Positions 35,311-45,996 of a stretch of 64,000 nt of DNA are shown piece after piece. A program made the translations under genes and the position numbers. The stretch is from positions 310,001-374,000 of the forward strand of contig JAQSEB010000021.1 in the NCBI GenBank assembly GCA_030063045.1, written 5' to 3'. The DNA is from Pratylenchus scribneri (Eukaryota; Nematoda; Chromadorea; Rhabditida; Pratylenchidae). The notes under the pieces are model-generated. The model did not search any database. It saw nothing but the letters and a program-made list of their open reading frames with translations, and was not told where the DNA came from. Numbering within the stretch: position 1 is the stretch's first letter; every line of letters starts with the position of its first letter.

Positions 35311-35657
35311 CTAAACGAGAAGAATTTGATTGACATCCACAAAAATGATATTTTCAGCGTCCAATTTTTCATAAGGGGCATCCAATTCCAAATCAGTTAA
35401 AGGCTGATTGCCAGCCATTTTTTGCATTGCTCGCTCAATTTGCTCTTTATTAGCAAATTCATTCGTCCCTGTTCCAGATTGTTCAAAAGCTTTGTGCAAA
35501 TATCTTTTCAATAATTTATATCTTTAAAAGATTTTAAAGAATGTATCAAACTTCCACAATATGAACCTGTCATGCGATATGGAGTTTGCCTCGGTCTTGC
35601 CCTGACATGGTTGTTTCAAAGGTGGTTGTTGGGATTGTCCGGTAGTCGAGTTCGAAC
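35311..35657 (-). CDS. 3' exons of an unidentified gene
   Basis: Exons 35567-35657 (SNSTTGQSQQPPLKQPCQGK...) and 35311-35521 (YKLLKRYLHKAFEQSG, then NKEQIERAMQKMAGNQ, then KLDAENIIFVDVNQILLV, stop) join in phase 2 across a 45-nt intron. The C-terminal pattern (amphipathic helices, then a hydrophobic I-F-V...I-L-L-V end) is reminiscent of the winged-helix tail of MCM3-type replicative helicases, but the match is weak and I do not rely on it. No upstream exons were found. Confidence 0.4.
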
Positions 35658-35924
35658 CTAAAAATTCAATAGGGCAAAGCAATTGAATAATGACCATTAT
35701 CATTCATCATCAATCTTCCAAATTCAAAATTTGAATGAGAACATTCTGAAATATTACAAATAATTTGCTCTAAGCTATATTTTTGATTTTTTTTAAATAA
35801 AGGTCAATTAAGTATTATATTTTATAAATAGATGAATTGTAAATGTCGAATGCCAATGACCCATTTTCAAGGCTATATTTGGGATTTTAATCAACTTGCA
35901 AATATTATAATTTAATAAATTAAG

Positions 35925-36129
35925 TCGCTGGGGATTTGCTAACAATTGTCTGCGAAGTCAACGTACGATCGGAAAAGGTAAATAATTACGATATTCGCAA
36001 TATAATTTAAATTTTTATTAAAGATTAAACTCATAAAAGGAAATCGCAGAGAACAAAAAGAATGAGGATGTCGAAATTTCTGCATGGCGAAAAATGGAGG
36101 ATATGGGAAATTTGTTGGATGAAGTTTGA
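35925..36129 (+). CDS. 3' exons of a possible MATH-domain gene (fragment)
   Basis: Exons 35925-35977 (GDLLTIVCEVNVRSEK) and 36040-36129 (EIAENKKNEDVEISAWRKME..., stop) splice in phase 0. The strand-like GD-LTI-CEV-V pattern resembles the end of MATH (TRAF-like) domains, a large family in nematodes. Too short to be certain; upstream exons are not seen. It is convergent with the fragment at 35311-35657. Confidence 0.35.
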
Positions 36130-36490
36130 AGTAATGAATAAAATCTAACCATTTACTTCCATTTATTTAAAGTCTTTTTTTAATAAATTTCCATCCTTCC
36201 TCGAATTTTATAAATTATTTTATTTTATTTTTAAATAAACTATTGAAGATTGCAGATTGAAATCAAGGAAATTAAAATAGTTGATCACTCATATTTTTAA
36301 CAATTCTTCCATAATAATCCATTTATTTTCTGAATTTTGTTAATTAATTTACATTTTTTTTCTCGCCATTTAAATATATTTTCCATCTCCTTTTTGACTA
36401 ATTTAAAATTTTTAATTGGCAAAAGTTAATTTAAATATGGATGGTTTATAAAAAAAGGTTTAGGGTAGGGATCATCATCATCATCGAGTA

Positions 36491-37324
36491 CTAGGGTGTC
36501 CCAAAAGTTCTTTCCGTTTTTAAAAAAACGGTTTAAAACATATAAAAACAGTTTTAGGTTTTGCCAAATATGCTTCATTTGATGCAATAGCATCTTCCCA
36601 TCATTGAGGCAACTTTTTTATCGTTCCAATTTATCATTCCACCGGCTTAATCTCGATAAAGTAAAAGTGATCGTTCTCGAGAATCAAGCTGCTTCTCGAG
36701 AAAAGACATCTATAGAGACCAGAAAAGTTATTAATTCTATTAAGCTAAGTTAGGAGAATGATTTAGCAAGTTTCCTGAATTTTTCTAAGTAAAACCAGTT
36801 TTTTATGTGAGAAACCGGTTTTGACCGGATATGGCAAAAAATCGAAATTCTTCGTTTTAATGCTAGAAAATTAAATTTGGTGTCAAATTAAAGCTTAATC
36901 AATAATAAGATCAAAAATATTTTTTATTCAGCCAAAATCCGTCTAGTTCAAAAAATTTGACCCTTTAAACCGGTTTCCCAGCCAAAATACAAAAATTCAT
37001 ATCTCGGATTATTTTCCATATTTTTGGATGGGCTTTTTTGCATTTAATATGGAATTTGATGTACTATCAAAATAAAATTAAAAATTAATTTAATCTTATT
37101 GTTTTTACTGGTTTTAATCCATTTTAAAAATTTGGGTTTTAAACCACTCTAGTTTAAAGACCTAAATCTCGATGGCTAATTATTTGTTGTTGAAAGGGTG
37201 AAAGAGGCCAAATGAAATTTCGAATAAGCTTTAATTTGGTATATTTTATGTAAAATATGGTTGTATATATCTCGAGATATGACGTTTTAAAAATGAAACG
37301 GAAAGAACTTTTGGGACACCCTAG
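36491..37324. mobile_element. Mariner-type MITE, 834 bp
   Basis: Terminal inverted repeats start CTAGGGTGTCCCAAAAGTTC and continue TTTCCG; the other end is its reverse complement (…AAGAACTTTTGGGACACCCTAG). TA flanks each end (36489-36490, 37325-37326), the target of Tc1/mariner elements. No transposase frame inside, so non-autonomous. Confidence 0.9.
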
Positions 37325-38135
37325 TACGAGTATGAAATGGAAATATAGGATTGATTTTTTAAAAAAAAAGATTTTAGAGGATTTCCTAATATTCCAAGTT
37401 TAAGTATTCTATCGATGGGGGTCTTTTTTAAATGTATTCAGCAACTTTGTTTGGCTAATTGCTATTCAAAAATTATGCTCGAACGGAATGCCTGATGCCC
37501 AATCATGGGTAGCATTCAACAATAAGCAGCAATGAGATTGATGAATGAATGGGAATTATGTATAATATTATTTATTTGTTCATCAATCAAAAAAGCCAAA
37601 ATTCACCTCCGTTCTATCAAATAAAAATAAATATTAAAATGTTAGCAGGAGGAAATTATCCCAAAGCCAATTCCATCAATCCCATATCATCCATTCCCGT
37701 CATACAGTTTTGTTGAAATTGGATGTTGGTATGGAGGTAGACTAAATTATGCACAATTCTAAACTTTATTCGAGGATGGACGCTGAAATGCGGGCGACCT
37801 CTCAATTTGAGTAAGGCACTTAACCCAAATTTGGCGGAATTTTTGCCCATTTCAACTCATTCTCTCTTACCACTTCGACCACTCTTTTGGCTTGGCTTTT
37901 TATTGACTGCTCTCCCTTTCTTTTATTGGTATTTTTGCAGTCCCCTTAAAGAATAAATGGAAAAAATATTTAGTTTTTTTTAATTCGCTTTCTTTCTTTA
38001 TTTTAATCATTTTTGGATTTATTAATTATTTCTCATTATTTTATTATCATCGTCAAATATATAATAATAATAAATTTAAATAATCCTAATAATTAAAGAT
38101 TAGTCTTAAATTCAATAAAAAATTTTCTATTTTCA

Positions 38136-38944
38136 ATGAATAATCAAAACAACAATTTAAATGGAATAAATATTGATGATGTTGATTTATACGACTTTGC
38201 CTTCGACAATTTTGACGAAGAAAATCTTGTTGAGGAAGTCAGTAAATTGAAGGTAATAAACCCGGCATTTAATTCTTGGGCTCTAATTAATTTTAATTTA
38301 TCCTATCCTATAGATTGTTCCAAAGAACAATAAAAAGCCAAGTGTTATTAAATTACAATTGGAATCCATTAATAAGTCTGCCGAATTAGCCACGACTCAT
38401 GAGAATGGAATTGCTCATCCGGAGAGTGTCTATTCGAGTAATAAGTATTTTTCTAAATACCATTATTTTCTTCATTTCCAAAGGTCGAATTCTCCCTGAT
38501 GTCCAGTGCGAAGTTTGTCGGGATTATTCCAGTGGAAAACATTTTGGCATTTTTAGGTCTGTTAAATTTCATAGGCTCATTATTTCATATTCCCTCATTT
38601 ATTCAGTTGTGATGGATGTGCTGGATTTTTCAAGGTAAAAATACATCTTCAATAATATATTGACAAAAATTTGAAAATCTAAAATTAAAAATTGATTTTT
38701 AACCGAAATATTTAAACGAATATATTTCTCCGATTTATGAATTTTTTTTTTTATTAAATTATCATATTTTTTCCAATCACAGCGTTCGATTCACCGTAAT
38801 CGAAAATATTATGTCTGCAAAAATAAAGGAGCCACACTGCTTGAAGGAAATTGCAGCGTGGACAAAACACATCGAAATCAATGCCGTGCATGCCGTCTGC
38901 AGAAATGCATTCAAGTTGGCATGAACATAAACAAAGATACATAG
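38136..38944 (+). CDS. Tailless-like (NR2E) nuclear receptor, DNA-binding domain only (167 aa)
   Basis: Exons 38136-38252, 38314-38437, 38484-38556, 38607-38634 and 38783-38944; phases 0, 1, 2, 0. After an acidic N-terminus the zinc-finger module reads [20 protein letters not shown], then [18 protein letters not shown], a long D-box loop, then [16 protein letters not shown] and IQVGMN. The P-box CDGCA and [13 protein letters not shown] are typical of the tailless/NR2E1 group (NHR-67 in C. elegans), a developmental transcription factor. Eleven residues separate the first two cysteines of finger 2, longer than the five to seven usual. A stop (38942-38944) follows directly after the finger; no ligand-binding domain is present downstream. 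It may be a truncated duplicate or a genuine DBD-only protein. Confidence 0.8.
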
Positions 38945-39364
38945 TTTAAAGGAAAAATGCTAGACGATCTGTTTTAACGATTTTTTTTTTGTATCAGCAT
39001 TTGATTGGATGGATCCTTTCGATAAATTTTATTATTTTAAATCGGAACATAATTTTAAAAACCAAAAGTAATTTATTTCAAAATTAGATGAATTAATTTT
39101 TGTTGTGTTATTCAATCTTCCACTAAATGTTATTCCCAGCCATCCAATTATTTTGACACCCATTGAATAAAATACCAAATGGCCCAAAAAAATGTGAGGA
39201 ATAGAAAAAGATTATTATTTGATTGAATGAAGAATAAAAAATTCGTGCTTATCACTTTACTCGAAGCTATTGTATCAATTTTAACCAAAATAATAACTCT
39301 CAAAGAACAGATTTTGTCATGAATAAATGTAGGTCGTTAAGATAAAAAAAATGAAAAAAAGGGC

Positions 39365-39920
39365 ACTATCCCCAAATAGGTCATTTTTGATACTTTTTTC
39401 AAATTAAATAAATGATGTACCAATCGTTCCATTTTGATGAGCAGATCATAAATCTGCTATTGGATTTGCTTAAAACATGAAAGTAAAAAAGGTATGAATA
39501 ATTAAAATTGAAGTTCGGATACCAACGGTCGGACCGGTCAGACCGGTGATTAAATTAATATAAAAAGGCAATTTTTTCATTTGGTCTCAGATTTTGATCT
39601 GATGAATGGGATGAAAAAGAGCAGCGCTCGAACCTTGAATAGAAAAAAATTCCTTAACCCTAGACCGATCGGACCGGCAAGACCGGCGATTGAATTAATA
39701 TATAAAGGCAATATTTTTACAGTCATACAGCAATTGGCCAATGAATTAAAGTTTAAGAAAGAGCAGCGCTCGAATGGAAATGGAATTTTGCAAAATGTAC
39801 TCTTCAATATGCGGTTAGGGCTAGGGGTTAGGGGTTCGGAGCATAGGATTGAACGGAGTAAATATAGCGGAGCGAAGCGACCAAAAAAATTCAAAAATGA
39901 CCTATTTGGGGATAGAGTCA
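39365..39920. mobile_element. Inverted-repeat element with inner direct repeats
   Basis: Ends CTATCCCCAAATAGGTCATT (39366) and its complement (39891-39915) are near-perfect inverted copies of ~26 bp. Inside, GACCGG.AAGACCGG.GATTGAATTAATAT-AAAGGCAAT occurs twice (39530 and 39670) and AAGAGCAGCGCTCGAA twice. The open frames across it are read-through. Confidence 0.7.
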
Positions 39921-41011
39921 AAAAAAGTATTTATCTAATTTTTATGCCTTTATAGATTAAATTTATTTTATAAAAATGTTTAATTGTATCCATCAAAATT
40001 TATTTATTTTTTATACATTTTGAATTTTGAATAAACACAAACAAAATATATTATTTCCTTTTATTATGTAAATATAATTTGAATGATTAAAAATAAATTT
40101 AAAGAATGGAATATTCTTTGTTTGTTTCTTCTTCAATTTTGTGTTTTTCAATTTACTATTGAAAAATTTCCAAAATTCCTTAAAACTCCATTCTTTTTTC
40201 CCAAAATTTGCTCGAATTGAATCGCCACTCCTGCACAAAGTGACAGCAGGGAAAAGTTGGGATTTGGCAAATAGAGGTGATATTTCAGCTTTCCCTAAAT
40301 TTAATTATTATTGTCGCAAATTGCAATTTTTGTTTTAAACTTTTTTCATTAACAAATTTTGCAAATATTATTTTCTGTAAATATTTTACCCAAAAATTTG
40401 CCATTGTATGTGAAAATTTTTTTTACAATTTTTCGAGCCATAGGCGAAAATTTTCATTAAAAAGACCAATAATAAAAAAAAATTGACCTAAAAAATAGCC
40501 GCGCAGCAAAAAAATTTTACCATTTTTGTCATAATTTTGTGAAAAAAAGTACAAATCTTTTAAAAAAGTAAATCTGAGAACCCTGTTCTATAATAAAACC
40601 AATGCCAAATATGACCTATAAAATTTAGTTGCCAGAAGTCGGACAAAAAAAAATTTTTCAAATTTAGAAAAAATTGATTAAATATTCGAAATATTAAAAT
40701 ATGTTTTAAAATATTGAAATATTAGTAGGGTATTGGGTATTTCATTTGAGATTTTTAATTGGATAATTAATTAAAATAATAAGTATATTTTACTCTATTT
40801 GTTTAAGATGAAATGCATTAATTTAATTTATATTTTTCGGTTATCAGCCCTACCAATAAAAAATTTTAATTGTTCAAAACAACAGAGGAGATTTGCTTAC
40901 ATTTAGCCCCAGAAGGGAGTGAATTGGTCATTATTACTCTCCCCCTTTAAATGAAAGAATTTCTCATTTATCCGAAAATGAAATAATAACAAAAATAAAA
41001 ATTTGATCAAA

Positions 41012-41403
41012 CTTCCGGGGTCAATTCCACAAAAGACAAAGGGCAATGCAAATATGGGCGATTCCACAAGTATTGCAAATATAAGTTTTTGACTTCTAAT
41101 AAATCAGAAACCAGTTTAGACCCTACAAACCTTATACCAATTGGTAGATCTCATCGAGACGCATCGAATGGTTTAAAAAATGTTCAAAAAGTTAAGAGCT
41201 AAACCGTTTAAAGCATATTTTAAAGTTTTTGATTTAAAACTCTTTAATTTTGGACCTAAACCAGACATTTTATATACCATTCGATGCGTCCCGATGAGAT
41301 CTGCAAAACCGTATAAGGTTTGTACGGTTTAAAACCTATTGCTGAGTTATAAGAAGTCTAAAAACTTATATTTGCACTATTTGTGGAATCGACCTAGCAC
41401 CGC
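41012..41403. mobile_element. Inverted-repeat MITE related to the one at 2047-2912
   Basis: Ends CCGGGGTCAATTCCACAA and TTGTGGAATCGACCTAGCAC are inverted and resemble the tips of the 2047-2912 element. GATCAAA flanks both sides (41005-41011, 41404-41410). The interior is itself palindromic around TCGATGCGTCCCGATGAGAT. Confidence 0.75.
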
Positions 41404-41445
41404 GATCAAAATGTGATTTTTTTCTTCTTTCAATTACAAATTTCT

Positions 41446-43999
41446 TCAGAAGCCGCCATTAAATTCAAGATTGACTGGTGGCGGCTTTTCAACGCGATTA
41501 ACATCGCTCAAATAAACTTCTAATATTGTGTTTTTCAGTTGATTCAAGTCGCCATACTCAATTTTATGTAATTCAAATTCTCCCTTAAAATTTAATTTTA
41601 ATTTCCATTCCATTTCCCTTATTAACTCACATTTTTATCCAGAATTTTTAAATTTCGGAAATGGGAATATTCTCCGCACACAAAAACTTTCATTCGCGTT
41701 TTATATTCATTTTCGCGGCCATTTTCCACTTTTTTTGCCCATTCTTCGGTCCAAAATGCATCCGCTTCAAATTGTTTCAAATGCCCAGGAATTTTCCCTG
41801 TTTGAATTTGCACAATTAGAGGCAACATTTGGGGAAAAAGTTTAATATATTCAACGGTTATTTTCAACTCAATTTCTTGTAGATGGCATCTGAAAAATTT
41901 TTGTTTTATTTTAATTTGAGATTTATTCGGAATTTTTTAATATTTCGACCAAATTAATGCTTAATTTAATTTAATTTAATTCTTTTTCCTTATAACTGTC
42001 ATTCGTATCCCTTTATTTGCTAAAAATTTTTAATTTCCCATTTTTTCCTTTAAATTTGTATTGTAGTATAGAAGGTTTTTCGAAGTCGCTCTCCGAATAT
42101 CGAGTTTATTCCTTGATTTGTACAGTTTAAAATTGTCTAAACCTTTTTCACGCGGAAATTTCGAATGTTTTTCTCAACATTAGCTCAAAAAATGTGTCAT
42201 ATGGGTAAATATGCCGTTTACAATTTAATATTGCCATAGGCACATTAGACGATATTTAGCAGGATATGAGGGATTAAGATTAAGCGAGGGATAAAATTAC
42301 AATGAGATTAAAGGGAAAAATTTAAATATCTCTTCTACATTACTGAACTTTATTAAAACGGTTATTTCTGTATTTATTTTTGAAATTTTATTGAAATAAA
42401 ACTAGATTTTGAAATACGAAGTTGTAAGAAAAAATCAATTCATATCCTGATTCAGTGACATCTAAATCAATTTAATACATATTTAAAGGAAAAAATAAAA
42501 ATAAAAATTTTTTTAAAAAAGGGGACACTTATTAACGACCGTTTAAATAATAATATTAATAAAAATTAATTCCCTTAATTTTTGAACATAAATTTTGTCT
42601 TCTTAACTTACCCCGAATTATCCCACACTTTTGTGAAATATTTCCTCGCAGTTTTATAAGGTGCCTCGAATACACGATCACGAATTAATTTCTCTTTTTC
42701 ATCCGCTTCAATGTATGTGTGTGGCCATTCTTCTTTTTCAACCCATTTCCCATCAAATAATTTACTAACAAATTCATAGGCAAATGAACGGCAAAAACGA
42801 CTTTTTTCCCAGCTGAAATTCCTTTTAATCCAACCCTCTTGGGTGACCATTTCATAAAAAATTTCATCCGCTTTTGCCACGCCAAATTGTTTATTCGCTT
42901 TTCCATTCATATTTTGTGCTTTATATTTGAGTTTGGCATTTTTTGCTTTCTCTGTTCTCCTAATATTTTATTAAAAAATATTAATTTAAAATTAATATTA
43001 TTTAATTTGGTGAAAAGGTTATTTACGGTCCACACTTATGTGTATCCTAAATTTTAAATCATTTTTAAACCGAAAAACAAAATCTATTTAATACCTTTTA
43101 ATTTTGTCCATACAATACGAATTATATACCATTCGCTGTGTTTTTTTAACTAACTCTATTCAATTGTATGGGATGGCTTATGAATGTGCACAAATTCCTA
43201 AATCAATTATAAGAAGGAATTTTCATCTTTGTGTCCTCTTTTTTAGTAAGAAGGGGAAAAATGAAGGGTCTCCCATTTGTGTCATCAGGATTGGGTTAGG
43301 TTCATTAGGATTTACTTTAGATGATATCCTCTATACCTGAATGAGCCCTAATGATCCTAGATTGGTAGGCCGTTTCCCCAAATGGGGCCATTTCCCCAAA
43401 TCTTTGGCATGTACTATTTCCGCTAGACTCCTATGCTCCGAGCCCCTAAGCCCATAGTCCCTAGCCCCTATTCTGATTTGGGGAAATGGCCCCATTTGGG
43501 GAATGGCGCCCCCACCACAAAAAGAGGACACAACGCAGACAAATACCATTTATTTGACAAACTCTATTCAAAGGGAATATGATTTTAAATATAGGAAAAA
43601 TTATTATTATTATTATTTTAATACATATGTATTATTTTTGCCTAATTGTATATTTTCTATTTAATAAGATGTATATTTCACTCTTATGAAATCATAAGAA
43701 TAAATTTATATTAAATTTAACAAAAATCGCAAAAAAAAATATTTACACAATTCTCCTCCTCGGTGGAATCTTCTGCAAATAATCGTATTCTACAATGAAT
43801 GGGAAAAATTAGTGTTAATTACCAATCCTGAGATAAAACCGTAATATTCTCCAATTACAACATTGACATGTTCACCGTTTGGATCAAGACGAATTTGGAG
43901 TGGGCCAATCTCATCATGATGATCGGCAAACATAATTACAATTGGGAATAGACAAAATAATAGAATGGCCAAAAATTGAAAAGACAAATGGGTGGTCAT
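41446..43999 (-). CDS. S: secreted orphan protein (320 aa)
   Basis: Five exons: 43823-43999 (signal peptide MTTHLSFQFLAILLFCLFP..., then ADHHDEIGPLQIRLDPN), 43749-43789, 42612-42959, 41631-41889 and 41446-41583, phases 0, 2, 2, 0. The mature protein includes ADEIFYEMVTQEGW, KLFDGKWVEKEEW, TVEYIKLFPQMLPLIVQIQT, and ends VNLEFNGGF. It is rich in aromatic and charged residues with few cysteines. It is not related to family E that I can see, nor do I recognise a domain. The gene lies ~220 bp downstream of upstream module copy 4, which is why it may be co-regulated with the E genes. Exon 2 (41 nt) is the least certain part; it rests on phase closure only. Confidence 0.65.
43366..43510. repeat. Hairpin repeat in S intron 2
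   Basis: GGCCGTTTCCCCAAATGGGG followed by CCATTTCCCCAAATC is inverted at 43471-43508. About 145 bp in all, with CCCCTAAGCCC-like words in the loop. Non-coding. Confidence 0.75.
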
Positions 44000-44144
44000 T
44001 TTAAGGGAATTTTGTAAATTAAATTTTTATGGATTTTCTGAATAGATTGAGGAAATTTGAAAATGAATGAATTTCCTCTAATTTTTTCCCCCTTTTTATT
44101 CGTCTTTCAATTAACGAATTCAAGAAAGGATGGCGGGATTTTAA

Positions 44145-44760
44145 TTTAATGACCATTGTCTCTCTTTTCTGCTCTCTGTATGAAAATAATATCCTCTTAA
44201 TTCCCAATTTTTTCTTGTTGGCAAAGTGCGCGTCCCACTTCCACCGGCCTCATCCTCCTCCGCCTTCTCCAAATTTTAGGCCTTTATTCAAACCTCCTTC
44301 CCAATTTCCACAAATAGGTCGATCCAAATTCAGCAGAAGTCATACCTTTTCTGAGGAAACGGAAGACTTTTTTGCTAGGCCCATAACCCTAGAGGGAGAA
44401 ATTTAGAGGAAGGATTGGTGCGCTTTGTGCGATCTATTCTAAATACGTGTGGGGAACGTGACAAAATGGAAGGGCCTTTTGATTGAATGAGGGAGAAATA
44501 GGACGATTTTTTGCTTCTCTGCTTTCACAGCACTGAAAGGCTGCAAAGTGCCAAGCTTTGCGTGTAAAAATGAATATAGCCGCGCGCATAGAGATGCCAG
44601 TAAGCAATGTGGCATCGTCATTTTATCGACGGAATTTTCCCTGGGATTCGCCCAATCAAAATTCCATGTTATCATTTTAAATTCTCTTTCTTTGCCTATC
44701 TGCATCGAAAAGGTTTAATTTAGGCAAAGTCATTCTTATTTTCTTTGCCAACAGCAGAGC
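44145..44760 (-). promoter_or_regulatory. Shared upstream module, copy 4 (before S)
   Basis: Core TTGGCAAAGTGCGCGTCC at 44218-44235 (one A fewer), with CTCTTTTCTGCTCTCTGTAT and AATAATATCCTCTTAATTCC on its gene side and TTTTAGGCCTTTATTC, CCTAGAGGGAGAAATTTAGA, GGATTGG on the far side, all as in copies 1 and 2. The core is ~220 bp from the S start codon. Confidence 0.6.
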
Positions 44761-45996
44761 ACCGTGCAAAAAGTGAGAGAAATGACCAAAGAATCTCAAC
44801 GAATATGCAATTACCGTTCACCAAATAGAGTTGCGCTTAAGGGATTTTATGGCTCCGACTCCACTACCCCAAAAAATTTTGCTCCTGACTATGAATACGA
44901 CCCTCACAAATTTTTCTCCGGCACTGGATTGAATCCGGAACCGGCTCGGGCACGGCACTGCAAGCAATTCAAAATTCTTAATGACTTTGCGATAATTCCG
45001 AATTGCCGTTGATAGTTAAATGAAATGGCGAACATTTTAATTAATGGGCATTAAATAAGTTACAAAATAAATCAAAAGTCAAAGCATTGGTCAATTTGGG
45101 ATATTTAGTGAATTATACTCAGAAAAGAATTTTAATTTTAGTCGACGGTTTTTTGGACACTAAAAGCAAAATCATTTTTTTTAGCGAAGTTTTATGAATT
45201 GGAACCTTGACCGTATAAACCAATTTTACTTCAAACTTAACCAGCCATTTTCGCTCCTAATAAAAAGTAGAGAAAGCATAGAATGGTGAAAAGAGTGTAG
45301 CCAAAATGAAAGGACAAATTGATTTCCAATTCCAACCAGTTCTCCACTGCCTGCTTCCCATAAACAATTCTGCTGGCTTATTCCTTCTTTCTATATAAAT
45401 GGCCACAAAAATTACATTCTAATTGCCTTCCCTAGCATTAACACCGTTTGTTGTCCCCATTGGCCCGCACTAGGCTTTGAGAACGGATCAGGGAATGCTT
45501 GGTCCTGGGGCACATCCCAGTTATTAAACAAGATCTCACTGCGTGGTGTGGAGGAGCCAAGATTGCCCATTCTTGAAAATGGAATATGGGGATAATTCAT
45601 TCGGTTGGAGTTGGTGGTGCGGGATGGCAATTTTTTGAAATTTGTTCATTTGATACTTTTTTTTTAAAATTTTTTCAATTTTATATTTAGGCGTCCGACA
45701 AAAAATGAATGAAGGAAATGGAAATTTATTCAACAAAATATATCCAAATAATTAATTAAAATTTTCCATTTATTTAAATTTTTATGAATTCTAATTTAAT
45801 TTTGACCTTAAAATATTTATTCGTCAATCGAAATTCTAAACTGATTGAAAATAAAAAGAGATAACTTTATAAAAATCATTACTAATTAATAAATGCAGAA
45901 CAAATAAAAAATTGTAATAATAAAAAAAATTAAAAATTAAAATTAATGATTTGTGAAAATGAATTTAATAATTTCAATTTAATTCCAATAATTATC

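Noticed and set aside
39581..39955. 124-codon plus-strand frame (MKKSSARTLNRKKFL...)
   Set aside because: It spans an inverted-repeat element with inner direct repeats; both strands are open there, which is typical of such repeats.
44764..45012. 82-residue plus-strand frame
   Set aside because: It covers GGCTCCGACTCC-like sequence ending GGCACGGCACTG, resembling the end of the hAT MITE at 60775; probably a degraded MITE, but no duplication was clear enough to call.
45412..45630. 72-residue minus-strand frame (NSNRMNYPHIPFSRMG...) downstream of the chemoreceptor
   Set aside because: It looks protein-like but I found no acceptor or partner exon in phase, and the receptor already has a stop at 45997; kept as an unproven exon.
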